Program-made: the position numbers and the translations under genes | Shown here: positions 44,608 through 52,746 of the stretch, piece after piece | Layout: every line of letters starts with the position of its first letter | How positions within the stretch are numbered: position 1 is the stretch's first letter | Notes under the pieces: model-generated | What the model saw: only the letters and a program-made list of their open reading frames with translations | The model's database searches: none | Told to the model about the DNA's origin: nothing | Assembly: GCF_022179805.1 (NCBI RefSeq) | Contig: NZ_BPUO01000004.1 | Span: 434,001-498,000, forward strand | DNA length: 64,000 nucleotides | Source of the DNA: Cupriavidus pauculus | GTDB taxonomy: Bacteria; Pseudomonadota; Gammaproteobacteria; Burkholderiales; Burkholderiaceae | Direction of reading: 5' to 3'

Positions 44608-45726
44608 TCAGGCGCTGGCGGTCTCCGCGTGCTGCGTGGCTGCGGGCCACGGCTTCAGCGGCATGTTCATCGCCTTGGCCTGGCGCTGCTCGAAGGCATC
44701 GAACGCCGCGCCACGCGCGCTGCCGCGCAGGCCGCCGCGCACGGCGCCGGCCCGTACATCGGTGAAGTAGACGCCCCAGTCGTCGGGCAGCGGCTGCGAG
44801 CCGGGCACCGCCAGCCACAGGCGCAGCAGGTGGCGCTTGCGGTCGAATTCCTCGTGGTCCTCGAAATTGGTGCGTGAGTGCACGGCGACGTAGTTGTTCA
44901 GCAACTGCATGTCACCCTGTTCGAGCTGCATCGAGAAGCAGAGTTCGGGATCGGTCAGCAGCGTGTCGAGCAGGTCCAGCGCCTCGGTCTGCGCCTGCGT
45001 CAGGCGCGGCACAGCGTCGAAGTCACGCTGCGCGGCCACCACGTTCTTGCGGTTGATGCGGAACGCGAATGCGGACGGATGGCTGCCCAGGATCGGCAGC
45101 GGATAGTAGGGCGGCTGCGACGGGTCCTGCGCACCCTGGTAGCTGTAATAGAACGGCTGCTGCAGCACCGGGATCAGGTCGGGCCGGCGCTGCGCCACGG
45201 CGTCGCGCAGCGCGATCGAGCTGACCACCTTGCTTTCGCCGCCGGACTTGGCCGCGCGGCGGCAGATTAGGCCCACGATGTCGCCGGAATCGGTGTGGAA
45301 ATCTAACCCGGCATTGGTGTTGTAGCCGCGGCCGTTGGTGGTCTTGTACGCCGCGCCAACGTCACGCACGTCGTTCATGAAATCGCTGGCACGGTTCTGG
45401 GTGCGCGCCACGCCCATGTACAGGCCCATGCCCCAGTAGGCCAGCCGCGTGTCGTCCTCGGACCAGCGGTCCACCGGAAAGCCCTTTACCAGGCACATGC
45501 CCCAGCGGCCCTGCGTCATCGCCACGGCACGGTCCAGCGCCTGGCGGGCGCCTTCGTCCAGCGGAAAGTCTTCGCGGGTCATGTCGAGGAACGGTTTGCC
45601 AAGGGCGCGGGCATGGGCCAGCGCGTGGTCGAAGCTGGCCACCTCGGCGGCGGTCAGGCGCAGGATCCACGAGGTATCGCGCTGGGCATCGGCGGCAAGC
45701 CAGGCTTGGGGGCGTTGTGCGGGCAT
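44608..45726 (-). CDS. TauD/TfdA-family 2-oxoglutarate-dependent dioxygenase
   Basis: A 372-residue non-haem iron oxygenase. The iron ligands are H144-x-D146 (LDFHTDSGD) and the distal His in NNYVAVHSRTNFED; the 2-oxoglutarate-binding Arg is in RHLLRLWLA. Relatives hydroxylate taurine, 2,4-D, sulfate esters and trimethyllysine-type compounds, so the substrate is open. It is divergent from the LysR gene at 45853, the likely regulator. Confidence 0.88.
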   Translation of the reverse strand: MPAQRPQAWLAADAQRDTSWILRLTAAEVASFDHALAHARALGKPFLDMTREDFPLDEGARQALDRAVAMTQGRWGMCLVKGFPVDRWSEDDTRLAYWGMGLYMGVARTQNRASDFMNDVRDVGAAYKTTNGRGYNTNAGLDFHTDSGDIVGLICRRAAKSGGESKVVSSIALRDAVAQRRPDLIPVLQQPFYYSYQGAQDPSQPPYYPLPILGSHPSAFAFRINRKNVVAAQRDFDAVPRLTQAQTEALDLLDTLLTDPELCFSMQLEQGDMQLLNNYVAVHSRTNFEDHEEFDRKRHLLRLWLAVPGSQPLPDDWGVYFTDVRAGAVRGGLRGSARGAAFDAFEQRQAKAMNMPLKPWPAATQHAETASA

Positions 45727-45819
45727 GTGAATGTCTTCGTTATCGGGTTGGGCGGGGGCTGTGCAGCCTTGCGCGACGTCGTGAAGCCAGTCTATGCTCG
45801 GCCAGTGCCAAGAAAAAGT

Positions 45820-45835
45820 GACGTTGTTTGACGTC
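45820..45835. promoter_or_regulatory. Inverted repeat between the dioxygenase and LysR genes
   Basis: GACGT-TGTTTG-ACGTC lies 18 bases before the LysR start and about 95 bases before the dioxygenase start. It is a candidate LysR or autoregulatory site. Confidence 0.4.
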
Positions 45836-45852
45836 CTTCATAAGGATTCCTG

Positions 45853-46737
45853 ATGAAGCTGGAGACCTTCGCCACGCTGGCGGCCGTGATCGAGGAAGGC
45901 TCGTTCGCGGCGGCGGCCGCCACCATGCACCTGACCCCGAGCGCGATCAGCATGCAGATGAAGCAGCTTGAGCAATACCTGGGGCAGCCGCTGTTCGACC
46001 GCTCGGGGCTGCAGGTCAGGCCCAACGCGCTGGCGCGCGAGGTGGCCGCGTCGATGGAGGGTGGCTTGCGGCACCTGACGGCCTTGCGCCGCCGTACCAG
46101 CGTGGCCGTGGAAGGCGCGGTGCGGCTGGGCGTGATCGAATCGATGCAGCCCGTGCTCTTGCCCGGCACGCTGCGCTACCTGCGCGACCGCTATCCGCGC
46201 CTGACGGTCAAGCCGGTGCGCGGACGCAGTACCGGGCTGATGGAAATGGTGAAGGCCGGCCAACTCGACGCCGCCGTGGTGGCCCGGCCAGAAACGGGTC
46301 GCATGGCCAGCCTGCGCTGGTACCCCGTGGCCACGCGCGAACTGATGCTGATCGCCCCGCCCGACGGCGGCAGCCGCAATGAGTCGGCTGTCGACCTGCT
46401 GTCTCGTCACGACTGGATTCGCTACGACCGAGCCACGGTGACGGGTGCGATGGCGGCGCGTCATGTGCATGGGCTGTTGCCGGACAAACGCAGTGCGATG
46501 GAGTTTGACAGCGTGACCGCCATCGTGGCGATGGTCAGCGCGGGGTTGGGCGTGTCGGTGGTGCAGTTGATGGATCCGACGGTGGTGGACCGATATCCGG
46601 TGCGGCGCATTCGCTTGGGACCCGATGCGCCGGTGCTGCAGATGTCGCTGGTGCTGCGCAAGGCCGACGAGGATAGCCGGTTGTTGCAGGCGTTGAGGGA
46701 GGCTGTGGAGGTGACGATGAAGGCGGGAAGTACGTGA
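45853..46737 (+). CDS. LysR-family regulator divergent from the TauD-type dioxygenase
   Basis: A 294-residue LysR protein: HTH region KLETFATLAAVIEEGSFAAA and AISMQMKQLEQYLGQPLFDRS, then an effector domain. It probably controls the dioxygenase/Bug pair encoded in the opposite direction. Its 3' end is followed by the insertion-sequence flank after 17 bases. Confidence 0.87.
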   Translation: MKLETFATLAAVIEEGSFAAAAATMHLTPSAISMQMKQLEQYLGQPLFDRSGLQVRPNALAREVAASMEGGLRHLTALRRRTSVAVEGAVRLGVIESMQPVLLPGTLRYLRDRYPRLTVKPVRGRSTGLMEMVKAGQLDAAVVARPETGRMASLRWYPVATRELMLIAPPDGGSRNESAVDLLSRHDWIRYDRATVTGAMAARHVHGLLPDKRSAMEFDSVTAIVAMVSAGLGVSVVQLMDPTVVDRYPVRRIRLGPDAPVLQMSLVLRKADEDSRLLQALREAVEVTMKAGST

Positions 46738-46772
46738 ACCCGGCTACCGGTTTTCTCCCCTCTCCCTCCGGG

Positions 46773-48256
46773 CTGAGCTTTACCCACAAGCTTGGCCGGC
46801 TATTCCGAATTAAAGATACGGAACATCTCTGTGATTTCGTGCAAGACGAGGAAGCCTCGCCAGATGACGGTAGCGCCGGGCGGAGGATCGTTGCGGCGAT
46901 CTAGGTAGCCGCCAAGGGTGGCTATCCATCGCATCGCTTGGTTCAGGGACGGCACTTGGTCCGGTAGTCGGGTGGTGCGATGCACGCGGCAATACAGCGC
47001 CTGCCATTCGACTGGTTAGAGCACAACTTCGCAGGGCAAATCACCATCGATGCGGGCAAGAAGTGTGGTGTAGAGGATGCGCCAGGCGATGACGGCGAAC
47101 AGGGACGTGGCACGCTCGAAACGCTCGAGCGTGCCAAACTGGCGGGCTTCAATGCGGCAGCCGCTCTTGATTACCCGGTGCCATGTCTCGATCGTCCAGC
47201 GCCGTGCATACCACGCCAGCCGCTCGAGGGCCTGCTCGGGCGAGTGCGTGGGCACCGAGCTGAGCAGCATCCACTCGAGTGGCTCAATGCCGGCGGGAGC
47301 ATGCTCCTTAATAACGTGAATGGCGAAGACATCGAGTTCGGGTAACTGGCTCGCCCGTAGCTTGGGCGGCCGCAAGCGAACGGGCGCGTATCGCACTGTC
47401 AGCCGTGCCGTGCGCTGGGTGCGCGTACCCCTGGCGGGAATCAACAACTCCGTGTGGCCAGCCGTAGGTGTGTTCAGCACGGTCTGCCAAAGATAGTCCT
47501 GTGGGTCCCGAACGCGGCGATTCCATGCCGCGCGCACCAGCCAATCCACTCCCTGTGGCCGCTTGGCGGCAAACAGTTCGTAGACGTCGCTTTCGCGATC
47601 GCCGACACCAACCAGACGGGTCTGCGCACAGCGCGACTTCAATGCCGACAGGTGTGCCAAGCCTTCGATCCACTTGATGCTCTCCTTCTCGTGAATCGGA
47701 CGGGACTTGCGCTGCACCGCACTTCTCTTGGCCGCTTCCGTACGCGCCCAAGTCTTCATGCCCAGCACACCGAGCGGCAAGCCCTCCGGGCTCACCGCCA
47801 GCAAGCTGTGCATCATGAAGCCGCGCTCATTGCCACCGGTGCAGTAACCAAGCCCTTGCGTGGCGTGCAGATGCGTCAGATTGAATTCGGTGGTGTCCTG
47901 TATCGCCAGCACCACCGGCAGTTGTTCCATGCGATGCAGTGTCTGCGCGATATGCGGCGCCAGCACCCCGTCGGTGTCGACCTGATCGTTGTCGAAGAAA
48001 CGGTATGCCGCTTTCAGTTCGGCGGGCGCAAGTGCTTGTGGCAGCGAGGTGTGGGGACTGGCTGCTAGTTGGCGCGCCAACGCGATCAAGCGATACGACA
48101 GGCGAGCGTCTCCGAAATTCGCTTGCGCAAATTCCTCGCTCGCCCAGTCTGTCGTGTCGTCCTCGATTGCCAACCCGCTGCCGCAAAATAAACAGGATGC
48201 GCGGAAGTTAACACCGTCCGCCGAGGTTTACAACCGGATTTGTGGGTAATCCTTAG
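46773..48256 (-). mobile_element. IS4-family (Tn5/IS50-like) insertion sequence
   Basis: The element is bounded by imperfect terminal inverted repeats: CTGAGCTTTACCCACAA on the left and, on the minus strand, CTAAGGATTACCCACAA on the right. These resemble the Tn5/IS50 ends (CTGACTCTTATACACAA). It carries one transposase gene, broken by a stop codon, on the minus strand. It lies between the LysR gene and the malonate decarboxylase operon. The exact ends depend on whether the flanking palindrome belongs to it. Confidence 0.82.
46800..48173 (-). pseudogene. IS4-family transposase gene with an in-frame ochre codon
   Basis: One frame of 457 codons encodes a Tn5-like transposase but is interrupted by TAA at 47016-47018. 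Residues before the stop (385) include the DDE triad: Asp in LAIQDTTEF, Asp in VGVGDRESD, and Glu within the IS4 YREK signature (YARRWTIETWHRVIK). After the stop the same frame continues with EWQALYCRVHRT to a normal family C-terminus ending FRIFNSE. The missing 71 residues correspond to the dimerisation region of Tn5 transposase, so the copy is probably inactive or acts only as an inhibitor. GTG at 46985 could restart the tail. Confidence 0.85.
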
Positions 48257-48306
48257 CCCGGAGGGAGAGGGGAGCAAGACAAGGGCAGAGGATTGTTGCC
48301 AGCGGC

Positions 48307-49230
48307 TTACTCCGCCGTCTCCCGCCCCATCAACACCTTCACACTATCCGCCCGCACCTCGGCCAGCGCCACGGCCTGCGGAAATAATGGCTGACACAGG
48401 CGCGTCAACACGTTTCCAGGCGGCATTTCCACCACCAGCCGCATCTCGCACGCACGCGCCAGCAACATCGTTTCGTGCCAGCGCACGGGCAGAGCCATAT
48501 TGCGCGCGAGGTCGTCGACGATGCGGGCCGGGTCGCGCAGTTCGCGGGCCGCGCTGGCGCTGAAGTAGCGCAGCGACGGCCGCGTGAATTTCACTTCGTC
48601 GAAGGCGCGGCGCAAGGTGACGGCGGCGTCATCGAGTAGTGCGCAATGCGATGGCACGGCAATCGCCACGCGCTGCGCCGTGCGTGCGCCGGCGGCCAGC
48701 GCCAGATCGGCTACGCGCGCCATCGCCGCATCCGACCCCGCGATCACGAGCTGGCTCTCGGCGTTGTAGTTCGCGATAAAGACCGGCATGTCGGGCCGAT
48801 TCACCTCGGCGACGATACGTTCCAGCGGGCCTTGCTCCATCCCCAGGATCGCCGTCATGCCGTAGCCGGACGGATAGGCCGTCTCCATCAGCCTGCCCCG
48901 CAGCGCCACAAGACGCACCGCATCGGCAAACGGCAGCACACCAGCCGTCACTGCGGCGGCATACGCGCCAATCGACAGCCCGGCCACGGCGTGCGCGATG
49001 GCGCCATCGGCAAGCAAGGCCCGTGCGCTGGCCACGCCGGCCACCAGCAGGCAAAGCTGCACCGATACCGTGGAAGCCAGGTGCACGGCGTCGTCGTGCG
49101 CCATGATGTCGGCGCCCAGCGCGTCGCTGGCCTCGGCGAGCGTGCGCCTGACGGCCGGGTGATCGGGCAATGTGTGGAGCATGCCGGGCCGCTGCGCGCC
49201 CTGGCCAGGAAAAGTCAGCAGGGTTGGCAT
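48307..49230 (-). CDS. mdcH: Malonate decarboxylase, malonyl-CoA:ACP transacylase subunit
   Basis: A 307-residue FabD-like acyltransferase that loads a malonyl group onto the decarboxylase acyl-carrier subunit. It has LLTFPGQGAQRPGML at the N-terminus, the active-site Ser in GLSIGAYAAA, the Arg in LRGRLME, and the His in IAVPSHCALL. It is the last gene of the mdc operon; its start overlaps the end of mdcG by 16 bases. Confidence 0.9.
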   Translation of the reverse strand: MPTLLTFPGQGAQRPGMLHTLPDHPAVRRTLAEASDALGADIMAHDDAVHLASTVSVQLCLLVAGVASARALLADGAIAHAVAGLSIGAYAAAVTAGVLPFADAVRLVALRGRLMETAYPSGYGMTAILGMEQGPLERIVAEVNRPDMPVFIANYNAESQLVIAGSDAAMARVADLALAAGARTAQRVAIAVPSHCALLDDAAVTLRRAFDEVKFTRPSLRYFSASAARELRDPARIVDDLARNMALPVRWHETMLLARACEMRLVVEMPPGNVLTRLCQPLFPQAVALAEVRADSVKVLMGRETAE

Positions 49231-49853
49231 ACGGGCTGCCAGGGGTCGTCGCACAGCACCGGACCCGTATTGGTTTTCAGCAGCACGCGGCCGTGGGTGC
49301 GCAGCCGTTCGCGTAGCGCAAAGGCGCCGTGCGGCGTGGCTACCTGGATGTCGAGGCGGACCACGTCCGTGTCGATCAGCGACTGCAGCGCGGCCAGCGT
49401 TCGGGCCGCCAGCGGCTCGGCGGCTTCCAGCAGCAGGTCGATGTCGCTGCCGGCATGCAACACGTCGATGCCCGACGCCAGCGTGAAACCCACCGCGCCG
49501 GTCACGCCCCAGCGATGGGGCAATGCGCCCAACTGCCGGGCAATCGGGTCCAGTGCATGTAGCGCGGGTATCTCGTCGCGCCGGGGATGCAGCCGCCAGA
49601 ACCCTTCGCGTGCGATATCGAACGGCGAGACCAGCGTGGCGCACTGGCCGGCATCGATCCACGTGGCGTGGCGCTGGGCGCGCTCGCGGCCCCGGATGCC
49701 CACCGGCACGCGGCCGGCCGCATCATGATCGCGGCGCACTACCAGCGGCGCCTGTGCGAGCCAGTCCGCATCGGCCCAGTCCGGCACGCTCCCGGTCGCC
49801 AGCAGCGCGGCGGGATCGCGCAGCCAGACCAGATCGTGCGGCTGCGGGTGCAT
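49215..49853 (-). CDS. mdcG: Malonate decarboxylase holo-ACP synthase (phosphoribosyl-dephospho-CoA transferase)
   Basis: A 212-residue transferase that attaches the phosphoribosyl-dephospho-CoA prosthetic group to Ser25 of MdcC. The nucleotidyltransferase-like metal motif is GSDIDLLLEA, followed by DVVRLDIQV. The start is one base past the mdcE stop and the end overlaps mdcH, so expression is tightly coupled. Confidence 0.88.
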   Translation of the reverse strand: MHPQPHDLVWLRDPAALLATGSVPDWADADWLAQAPLVVRRDHDAAGRVPVGIRGRERAQRHATWIDAGQCATLVSPFDIAREGFWRLHPRRDEIPALHALDPIARQLGALPHRWGVTGAVGFTLASGIDVLHAGSDIDLLLEAAEPLAARTLAALQSLIDTDVVRLDIQVATPHGAFALRERLRTHGRVLLKTNTGPVLCDDPWQPVCQPC

Positions 49854-49854
49854 G

Positions 49855-50685
49855 TCAGTCCTTCCACTGGCTGGCAAGCACCTCGCGCGCGCGGCGCGTG
49901 GCGCCACGGTTTTCGCCTTGCAGGCGGCCGCGCAAGTCACGTTTGGGATCGGCATCGATATCGGCCAGCGCTTCCTGCAGATGGCCGTTGACCGTGGACA
50001 GGTCGGCGGCGGTGGGCGCGGCGGCGTCTTGCACGGCGACCGTGCGCCAGAGCAGGCCCAGCGTGGCGTAGTTGTCGAGGTCGTAGGCCATCGGCGGCAC
50101 CGTGGCCGCAAACGCTTCCAGGTCTTCCACGCTGCGCAGCGTGATGCGCGCGGCAGCTTCCTCGCCCATCGCATGGACCTGCACGCCGGGATCCTTCAGG
50201 GCCAGGATGCGGTTGGCCTGGTAACCGTGGGCCAGGAACGCGCCCGACATGGCCTTGCCAACCAGCAGTGCGATCACCGGATGCCCTTCCAGCCGCGCCG
50301 TGGCGTAAGCGGCGGCAGCACTGGCCAGTGCCTGGTGGATGCCGAATGCTTCCTCGCGGCGACCGTACGCCTGGCTGGGCGTGTCGACGATGGCGATGAT
50401 GGCGCGCTTGACCGGCAGGTCGCGGTCGGCGGCTACGGCCTCATGCACGGCACGCGCCAGCGACCAGCCTTCGAGCAGCCCGGTCTCGCCTTGGCGGGCG
50501 CGTGGAAACGGGCTGGCGGCGTCGGGCACCACGGCGATCAGCCGAGCGGCGCGGCCCGCCATTTCGATATCGGCCACCTGCACCGATGCCGGATAGCCGG
50601 GCAGCCGTGGTGCGTTGCCGCTCAGGGCATCGAGCCAGCTTGTGCCGCGGCCGGATGCTGGCTGTTGTGCGCGGATGTCGCTCAT
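49855..50685 (-). CDS. mdcE: Malonate decarboxylase gamma subunit
   Basis: A 276-residue carboxyltransferase-fold protein. With MdcD it removes CO2 from malonyl-ACP to regenerate acetyl-ACP. The family phrases FPRARQGETGLLEGW, VDTPSQAYGRREEAFGIHQAL and GKAMSGAFLAHGYQANR are all present. It overlaps mdcD by 4 bases. Confidence 0.92.
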   Translation of the reverse strand: MSDIRAQQPASGRGTSWLDALSGNAPRLPGYPASVQVADIEMAGRAARLIAVVPDAASPFPRARQGETGLLEGWSLARAVHEAVAADRDLPVKRAIIAIVDTPSQAYGRREEAFGIHQALASAAAAYATARLEGHPVIALLVGKAMSGAFLAHGYQANRILALKDPGVQVHAMGEEAAARITLRSVEDLEAFAATVPPMAYDLDNYATLGLLWRTVAVQDAAAPTAADLSTVNGHLQEALADIDADPKRDLRGRLQGENRGATRRAREVLASQWKD

Positions 50686-51536
50686 TGTCGTTCTCCATAG
50701 AGACGGCGGACCGTAGCCGGATCGGGCTGGTGGATGGCGTCCCCGGCGGTGTAGTCCGCCATGCGGCGCAGATAGTCTTCGTACTGTTCGGTGCGCGTGG
50801 TGTTGTCCACCGGCTCCGCCACAAGCTCGGCCACTACGTCGCGAATCTCGGCAGCGTCGTCCTCGACGTAGCGGTCGGCCAGCCCGGTGACGTAGCGCTG
50901 CTCGCCGCCGGTCAGGCCCCAGATGAACGGACGGTCGCGCGAATCGTATTCGCCGACGCCGGCTTCCTGTTCGATCACGGCCGGGCCATTGAGCCCGAGG
51001 CGCGCTTCACGCGTGACCACCAGCGCGCTGCACAGCCCAGCGGCAATCGACATGCCGCCGAAGCATCCCACCTGGCCAGCGATGACGCCGATCACGGGCT
51101 GGTAGCGGCGCAGGTCGACGATGCCGGCATGGATCTCGGCAATCGCGGCCAGCCCCAGGTTGGCTTCCTGCAGGCGCACGCCGCCGGTTTCGAACAGGAT
51201 CACCGCGCGCGTGGGCACGCCCTTGCGGTTGTCGTCGGCGGCCAGTTCCAGCGCGCCGGCGATCTTGGCGCCGCCCACTTCGCCCAGGCTACCGCCCTGG
51301 AAGGCGCCCTCGATGGCCATCACCACGGCCGGCAGGCCGTCGATCTTGCCCTTGGCGACGATCACGCCGTCGTCGCCCTGCGGCACCACGCCCTGGCGCT
51401 CCAGCCACGGCGAGGTCAGGCCGTCGAAGGGGCCAGCCAGTTCGCGGAACGTGCCGGCGTCAAGCAGTGCGCGTGCACGTTCGCGGGCGCCCAGTTCGAC
51501 AAAGCTTTCGCGTGAGATCAGCGTGGCGCGGGTCAT
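50682..51536 (-). CDS. mdcD: Malonate decarboxylase beta subunit
   Basis: A 284-residue carboxyltransferase-fold subunit that acts with MdcE on malonyl-ACP. Diagnostic phrases are ESFVELGARERARALLD, AIEGAFQGGSLGEVGGAK, ILFETGGVRLQEANLG and GQVGCFGGMSIAAGL. It overlaps both neighbours by 4 bases (ATGA-type junctions). Confidence 0.93.
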   Translation of the reverse strand: MTRATLISRESFVELGARERARALLDAGTFRELAGPFDGLTSPWLERQGVVPQGDDGVIVAKGKIDGLPAVVMAIEGAFQGGSLGEVGGAKIAGALELAADDNRKGVPTRAVILFETGGVRLQEANLGLAAIAEIHAGIVDLRRYQPVIGVIAGQVGCFGGMSIAAGLCSALVVTREARLGLNGPAVIEQEAGVGEYDSRDRPFIWGLTGGEQRYVTGLADRYVEDDAAEIRDVVAELVAEPVDNTTRTEQYEDYLRRMADYTAGDAIHQPDPATVRRLYGERQ

Positions 51537-51841
51537 GTCGGCTCCTTGCTGTCGAGTGCCTCGAATGCTTCGGCCAGGCGCATGCCGACCACGCCGGGCG
51601 TGGCGCCGAAGTCGTGGATGCGGATCTTCATCGCGGCGCGCGGCTCGGCGCTGAACACGCGGGTGAGCTGCGCATCCCAGACACGGGAATAGCCGTTGAC
51701 GGATGTGGTGACGTCGACCAGCGTCTTGCCTTCCTCGCCGGGTTCGATGATCACTTCGAGGTCGCCGGAGCCCACCACGCCCACCAGCACGCGGCGCGGG
51801 GCCGGCTGGCCGGCGGCATATTCAAAACGGAGCTGTTCCAT
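51533..51841 (-). CDS. mdcC: Malonate decarboxylase acyl-carrier protein (delta subunit)
   Basis: A 102-residue acyl-carrier protein. The prosthetic-group Ser is S25 in VGVVGSGDLEVI, the same position as in the characterised Klebsiella protein. It carries the acetyl/malonyl group between MdcA, MdcH and the MdcDE decarboxylase. The ATG at 51841 gives the expected length; it overlaps mdcD by 4 bases. Confidence 0.92.
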   Translation of the reverse strand: MEQLRFEYAAGQPAPRRVLVGVVGSGDLEVIIEPGEEGKTLVDVTTSVNGYSRVWDAQLTRVFSAEPRAAMKIRIHDFGATPGVVGMRLAEAFEALDSKEPT

Positions 51842-52746
51842 CAGTCTTCTCCAGATTGCACGGCGCACAGCCGGTCAAGGAATAGGGTGGCGGCCAGCAG
51901 GTCGGCGCTGCCGCCCGGCGATGCGTGACGTGCCTGCATCGTGGCTTCCAGATCGTGCAGGCGGCGGCGTCCGGCCAGGGTGCCGATACCGCCCGCGTCG
52001 AGCACGGCCTCGGCGCCGGCCTGCACATCGGCCAGCCCTGTGCGGCCCGCGCGCGCCAGCACGCAGGTATCGTCGAGCCGCGCCATGATGGCCAGCAGCG
52101 CGTTGACCTGTGCGGTGGGCTCGGCATCGCCCCGGCCGCGCGCCTCGCGCAGCGCGGGCAGGCCGATATCGAGCACGTGCGGAAAGCCGGCCTCCGCCTG
52201 TTCGCGCGCACCGCCCACGCCGTACGCGGCGCGTGCCAGTTCGCCCTTGTTGCCGGTATGCAGCGGACGATGGCGGTCGGGCAGCCGGGCAATCACGGCA
52301 GCCATCCGCGCCACGGCATTCACGTTGCGCGTGTTGCCAAGCCAGCCGGCGGCACCGGCCAGCAGGCCCAGCGCCCAGATGGCACCGCGATGTGTGTTGA
52401 TGCCGCCGGTGGCGCGCAGCATGGTGGCTTCCGCATCGCGGCCGAGTGCCCCCAGACGCTCGCGCAGCGCCACGTCGATGCGCCGCGCCTGCTGTCCGGC
52501 GCGCGCCATTTCTACAAAACCGTCGTGCAGGCTGTGCGCGGAGGCAATCATCAGCGACAGCGACATGTCGGCGTGCGCGCCGTTGCCGCGTGCATCGACC
52601 AGGCCGGGCTTCGGTGACAGCGTGGCTTCGTCCACCAGCACGGCCACGGCCAGGTCGCCGATGGTTTCGGCAAATTCGTCGGCAAAGACGCTGGAGACGT
52701 GCGGCGGCCGGATGTCGCGGCGGGCCAGCGATGCGAGCGCGGCCAT
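51841..52746 (-). CDS. mdcB: Triphosphoribosyl-dephospho-CoA synthase
   Basis: A 301-residue CitG/MdcB-family enzyme that makes the prosthetic-group precursor from dephospho-CoA and ATP. Conserved blocks are ATLSPKPGLVDARGNGAH, DMSLSLMIASAHSL, ATGGINTHRGAIWALGL and HTGNKGELARAAYG. It shares one base with both mdcA and mdcC (TGATG-type junctions). Confidence 0.92.
   Translation of the reverse strand: MAALASLARRDIRPPHVSSVFADEFAETIGDLAVAVLVDEATLSPKPGLVDARGNGAHADMSLSLMIASAHSLHDGFVEMARAGQQARRIDVALRERLGALGRDAEATMLRATGGINTHRGAIWALGLLAGAAGWLGNTRNVNAVARMAAVIARLPDRHRPLHTGNKGELARAAYGVGGAREQAEAGFPHVLDIGLPALREARGRGDAEPTAQVNALLAIMARLDDTCVLARAGRTGLADVQAGAEAVLDAGGIGTLAGRRRLHDLEATMQARHASPGGSADLLAATLFLDRLCAVQSGED

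Larger units (their letters stand above)
46755..48274. repeat. 18-base perfect palindrome arms flanking the insertion sequence
   Basis: CTCCCCTCTCCCTCCGGG (46755-46772) and its exact reverse complement (48257-48274) sit directly outside the two ends of the element. If joined they would make a hairpin like the repeated palindromes seen in many genomes. They could instead be an extended terminal repeat of the element. No direct target duplication is visible. Confidence 0.65.
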
